The notes beneath the pieces were generated by a model. It was not told the origin of the DNA. It worked only from the letters and a program-made list of their open reading frames with translations, and searched no databases. This document shows, one piece after another, positions 32,432-34,995 of a stretch of DNA of 34,995 nucleotides. Every line of letters starts with the position of its first letter. Positions within the stretch are counted from its first letter, which is position 1. A program made the position numbers and the translations under genes. The DNA is from Bacillota bacterium. Its GTDB lineage: Bacteria > Bacillota > Clostridia > Christensenellales > Christensenellaceae. Location of the stretch: contig JAEYKI010000023.1 of assembly GCA_023408315.1 (NCBI GenBank), positions 1 to 34,995 of the forward strand, written 5' to 3'.

Positions 32432-34345
32432 ATGAAAAATATTATTATTGGCACGGCGGGCCATGTGGATCATGGAAAAACCTGCCTGATCAAAGCGCTG
32501 ACCGGAATTGATACGGACCGCCTGAAGGAAGAAAAAAAGCGCGGCATTACAATAGATATCGGCTTTGCTTATTTGGACCTTCCGGATGGTGAAAAAGCGG
32601 GCATAGTGGATGTGCCCGGGCATGAAAAGTTTATTAAAAACATGCTTGCGGGGGCAAGCGGCATGGATATGGTGCTGTTTGTGGTCGCGGCGGATGAAGG
32701 CGTTATGCCGCAGACCAAGGAGCATCTTGGGATACTCTCTTTGCTGGATGTAAACAACGGCATTGTTGTGCTCACAAAATCCGACCTGGTGGACCAGGAG
32801 ATGATGGAAATTGTGAGGTACGACCTGGAGTGCGAGCTGAAAGGAACGTTTCTGGAAAATGCGCCCGTTATGCCGGTATCTGCGTTTACGGGCCAGGGAC
32901 TTAGCGAGCTTAAGAGCCTGATTTATAAAATGGCGGAAGGCGTGCGGCAGAAGGACGCCGCAAGACCCTTCCGGCTACCGGTGGACAGGGTGTTTGTAAT
33001 GGACGGTTTTGGCACCGTGATTACGGGCACGCTTGCGGAGGGGAAAATTCTGGTGGGAGACGAAGCAGCCATATTTCCCGGAGAGCGCACGGCAAAGGTG
33101 CGAAAGCTGCAGGTGCACAGCCAGAACGTGGAAGCGGCATTTGCCGGTCAGCGGGTGGCCTTGAACCTTGCGTCTGTAAAAAAGAACGAAGTGGCGCGGG
33201 GGGATACCCTGGCGGCTCCCGGTTCCATGGAAGAAACACTGATGCTGGATGTGTGGCTGCGCATGCTTGCGGATACAGGACGCACGGTGGAAAACGGGTC
33301 GCCCCTGCATTTATATCACGGCACAAGGCATATGCTGTGCCGGGCCGTGTTGCTGGACAAGAACAGCCTGGGTGCAGGGGAGGGCTGTTTTGCACAGCTC
33401 AGGCTGACCGGGCCTGTTGCCGCCAAAAGCGGGGATCATTTTGTTGTGCGGTTCTACTCTCCGGTAGAAACCGTTGGAGGCGGCGTGATACTGGAAGCAA
33501 ATCCGGTAAAACATAAGAGGATGGACGAAACGGTTCTGGCAGGGCTGGCAATTAAGCAAAGCGGCACCCTGCAAGAGCGGATCGCCCAGGCGGTTCTGGA
33601 GTACAGCCCCAGGCTGGCGGCAATGGATTGGATCGGCAAACGGCTGTTTATTGGTGAAGACGAACTGCGCAGGGAGATTGAGAGTCTGGGGGATACGCTG
33701 ATACAAATAACCGGCAAAATAGTGGTGCATCAAAGCTATATGGCCGGGCTAAAAAAGAAGCTTTTGGAACTTTTGGCCGAATATCACACAAAAAATCCGC
33801 TGCAGGCGGGCGTGCGCAGGGACGAGCTGCGCGGACGGCTGCTGCCTGGGGCAGATATAGCCCTTGCGGATAGCGTGCTGGATGTGTTTGCAGAACGCGG
33901 GATTGTACGAACGGAAGGCCAACGCGTGGCGCTTGCCGGTTTTGCCATTCGGTATACGGACGCGCAGATGAGGATATTAAAGGCCGTGGAACAGATTTAT
34001 CAGGAGGGCAGATGGGCGGTTCCCAATCTTGACGAGGTGGAGGCTCGGTTTGCACCCGCCAGAGACGCTTTCAGGCAGGTGCTGCAATCCATGCTGGATC
34101 ACCGGGTGCTGGTTTGCATCAGCCCGCAGATATTTTTGCACAGGGAACAGTATAACCGGGCCCTGCGTGTTATGGAGGAACTTATGGGGGAGAACGGCGT
34201 GATTGCCCTGAATGATCTTCGGGACAGGCTGGATACATCGCGTAAATATGCGTATGCGTTTCTGGAATATTGCGACCGCAACGGCATAACGCAAAGGACA
34301 GGCGATTTGCGGAAAATTGCGGGCGCAGATGCTTTTTTGATATAA
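32432..34345 (+). CDS. selB: Selenocysteine-specific elongation factor SelB
   Basis: A 637-residue translational GTPase that delivers Sec-tRNA to UGA codons by binding SECIS hairpins. GTPase motifs: GTAGHVDHGKT (G1, 7-17), RGITIDIGFAYL (switch I), DVPGHEKFIKNML (G3) and VLTKSDLVD (G4, KSD variant of NKxD typical for SelB). Two beta-barrel domains follow (FVMDGFGTVITGTLAEG), then the C-terminal winged-helix repeats (about 400-637) that bind mRNA. It begins three bases after selA with a poor ribosome site, suggesting coupling, and ends six bases before the tRNA-Sec gene. Confidence 0.96.
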   Translation: MKNIIIGTAGHVDHGKTCLIKALTGIDTDRLKEEKKRGITIDIGFAYLDLPDGEKAGIVDVPGHEKFIKNMLAGASGMDMVLFVVAADEGVMPQTKEHLGILSLLDVNNGIVVLTKSDLVDQEMMEIVRYDLECELKGTFLENAPVMPVSAFTGQGLSELKSLIYKMAEGVRQKDAARPFRLPVDRVFVMDGFGTVITGTLAEGKILVGDEAAIFPGERTAKVRKLQVHSQNVEAAFAGQRVALNLASVKKNEVARGDTLAAPGSMEETLMLDVWLRMLADTGRTVENGSPLHLYHGTRHMLCRAVLLDKNSLGAGEGCFAQLRLTGPVAAKSGDHFVVRFYSPVETVGGGVILEANPVKHKRMDETVLAGLAIKQSGTLQERIAQAVLEYSPRLAAMDWIGKRLFIGEDELRREIESLGDTLIQITGKIVVHQSYMAGLKKKLLELLAEYHTKNPLQAGVRRDELRGRLLPGADIALADSVLDVFAERGIVRTEGQRVALAGFAIRYTDAQMRILKAVEQIYQEGRWAVPNLDEVEARFAPARDAFRQVLQSMLDHRVLVCISPQIFLHREQYNRALRVMEELMGENGVIALNDLRDRLDTSRKYAYAFLEYCDRNGITQRTGDLRKIAGADAFLI

Positions 34346-34351
34346 CTAGCT

Positions 34352-34449
34352 GGGGGTAGATGGGTCGCTGGTGTGCCCTCTGGTCTTCAAAACCAGTATG
34401 AGTGGTTAAGAGCTGCTTGGGTGGGTTCGATTCCCACATACTCCCGCCA
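34352..34449 (+). tRNA. selC: tRNA-Sec (anticodon TCA)
   Basis: A 98-base tRNA gene ending in encoded CCA. The anticodon arm CTGGT-CTTCAAA-ACCAG (34380-34396) presents TCA at 34387-34389, which reads UGA. The long variable arm (about 34397-34420) and the GTGGG-TTCGATT-CCCAC T-arm are as expected. The acceptor pairs GGGGGTA with TACTCCC (one G-U); the eighth position is G opposite A, so the usual 8-pair acceptor is imperfect. D-arm pairing is also not clean. Adjacency to selB supports the call. Confidence 0.95.
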
Positions 34450-34547
34450 TTTTTGATAAGTTTAGAATTACATTCAAGTCTGTTGTGGTATGCAACGGCA
34501 GAGGGAGAACATAATAAAACAAAAAGTATATTATTCTACATTTGTGA

Positions 34548-34576
34548 TTGACATAGTTTAATACATTTTGTATAAT
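34548..34576 (+). promoter_or_regulatory. Consensus sigma-70 promoter of the permease leader
   Basis: TTGACA (34548-34553), a 17-base spacer and TATAAT (34571-34576), both hexamers perfect. Confidence 0.88.
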
Positions 34577-34583
34577 TAAAAAC

Positions 34584-34777
34584 ATAAACGAAACGCGTGA
34601 TCTCTCAGGCATGGAAATCTGAGTTTCATATTAATTCTTAAATATGTCCTTTCATATTTGTTAATTACTCACCTTTGGGATGCGCGTATATACGGTTTAC
34701 GGATACGTGCGCTTAGAAATTTATGGTCTTACGGCAAAGGTGCTTTAACAGATATGTTAAAGCACCTTTTGTTATTT
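34584..34777 (+). promoter_or_regulatory. Attenuator/riboswitch-like leader of the permease gene
   Basis: CACCTTTG at 34670-34677 is an exact complement of CAAAGGTG at 34735-34742, and the latter overlaps the first arm of the terminator hairpin. The two helices exclude each other, the hallmark of an expression platform. Between them GCGC-GTAT pairs with ATAC-GT-GCGC (34682-34689 with 34703-34712, two-base bulge). I recognise no known aptamer consensus. Confidence 0.6.
34736..34777 (+). terminator. Rho-independent terminator in the permease leader
   Basis: A perfect 14-pair stem (34736-34749 with 34756-34769), loop AGATAT, then TGTTATTT. It lies downstream of a strong promoter and upstream of the permease, so it is a regulated terminator rather than a gene end. 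Confidence 0.88.
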
Positions 34778-34917
34778 CGGTACCTTCTAAGCTGCCCATA
34801 AAATGCGGGCAACAGCGTTCCTCTAAAGTTTTTAGCACATACGGGGAATTGGTGGTTGGGCGACAAAACGCGCCTTTAAATAAAGAGCCACAAAAAAGAA
34901 AGAAAGAAGGGAAGGAA

Positions 34918-34995
34918 ATGTTAAACGAACAAAAAAAGCTTGGCCTTCGTGACAGTACGGCGATACTGATTGGCGGAATGATCGGCAGCGCGATA
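34918..34995 (+). CDS. Amino acid permease, APC superfamily (partial, 5' end only)
   Basis: The first 26 codons, MLNEQKKLGLRDSTAILIGG followed by MIGSAI, match the start of APC-family amino acid transporters: a short hydrophilic lead, then the first membrane helix with the substrate-binding GGMIGS motif (commonly GxIIGSGIF). A GAAGGAA ribosome site lies just before ATG. The gene runs off the window. Given its place after the Grd and sel genes, import of the reductase substrate or a related amino acid is plausible. Confidence 0.85.
   Translation, partial: MLNEQKKLGLRDSTAILIGGMIGSAI

Larger units (their letters stand above)
34450..34917 (+). other. 468-base intergenic region between tRNA-Sec and the permease
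   Basis: No gene is visible. It holds a consensus promoter, a folded leader and a Rho-independent terminator before the permease (each listed), followed by about 140 bases to the permease start with no clear feature except its ribosome site. Confidence 0.7.

Noticed and set aside
34590..34630. Glycine riboswitch suggested by CTCTCAGGCA
   Set aside because: The other conserved glycine-aptamer segments (CCGAAGG and the GGACAG part) are missing, so the match is a short coincidence.

Overview
The window looks like chromosomal DNA of an anaerobic, selenocysteine-using, amino-acid-fermenting bacterium, most likely a Clostridia-type Bacillota. The signs are AGGAGG-like ribosome sites, TTGACA/TATAAT promoters, GrdA/GrdB-type selenoproteins with in-frame UGA, the selA-selB-selC set and a roughly 50% GC composition. 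A Synergistota host is a less likely alternative. I see no mobile elements, CRISPR arrays or rRNA.

Layout. (1) 1-880: end of a sugar-kinase-like gene and L-ribulose-5-phosphate 4-epimerase, closed by a terminator. (2) 965-4702, minus strand: glycerate 2-kinase, a divergent enolase paralogue and an RpiR regulator. (3) 4880-14456, plus strand: an ornithine-cyclodeaminase-family protein, hydantoinase A and B, an opine-dehydrogenase-family protein, an ornithine-carbamoyltransferase-like enzyme, carbamate kinase and a D-2-hydroxyacid dehydrogenase. Blocks 2 and 3 diverge from a compact promoter region with a 14-bp palindrome at one predicted start site and a 12/14 copy at the other. (4) 14717-21003: a PreA-like dihydropyrimidine dehydrogenase, an SsnA/Trz-like amidohydrolase and a three-subunit xanthine-dehydrogenase-type molybdenum hydroxylase, behind a strong promoter and a structured leader. 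(5) 21380-30896: aldehyde dehydrogenase, XRE-cupin regulator, and a complete but unusual selenoprotein reductase set (GrdB-like, GrdE-like, TrxB, TrxA, GrdA, GrdC, GrdD). (6) 31028-34449: selA, selB and tRNA-Sec. (7) 34450-34995: a promoter, an attenuator- or riboswitch-like leader and the first 26 codons of an APC-family permease.

Working model (inference). The molybdenum hydroxylase, amidohydrolase and PreA-like reductase process an N-heterocycle. The ATP-dependent hydantoinase opens a ring to an N-carbamoyl compound. The carbamoyltransferase and carbamate kinase recover ATP from the carbamoyl group. The remaining C/N skeleton goes through the opine/ornithine-cyclodeaminase/hydroxyacid dehydrogenases, glycerate kinase and enolase-like protein, and possibly the Grd-type reductase. 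The logic resembles anaerobic purine and creatinine fermentation, but the gene set matches neither exactly as I know them.

The most unusual feature is the GrdE-like subunit. At the position where GrdE proproteins carry the Asn-Cys that is cleaved to form the pyruvoyl cofactor, it has Asn-Tyr, while its partner GrdB-like selenoprotein keeps the Sec motif. That points to a Grd-family reductase of altered mechanism or substrate. The enolase paralogue has also lost key catalytic residues but kept its metal ligands. Together these suggest an undescribed selenium-dependent catabolic system.
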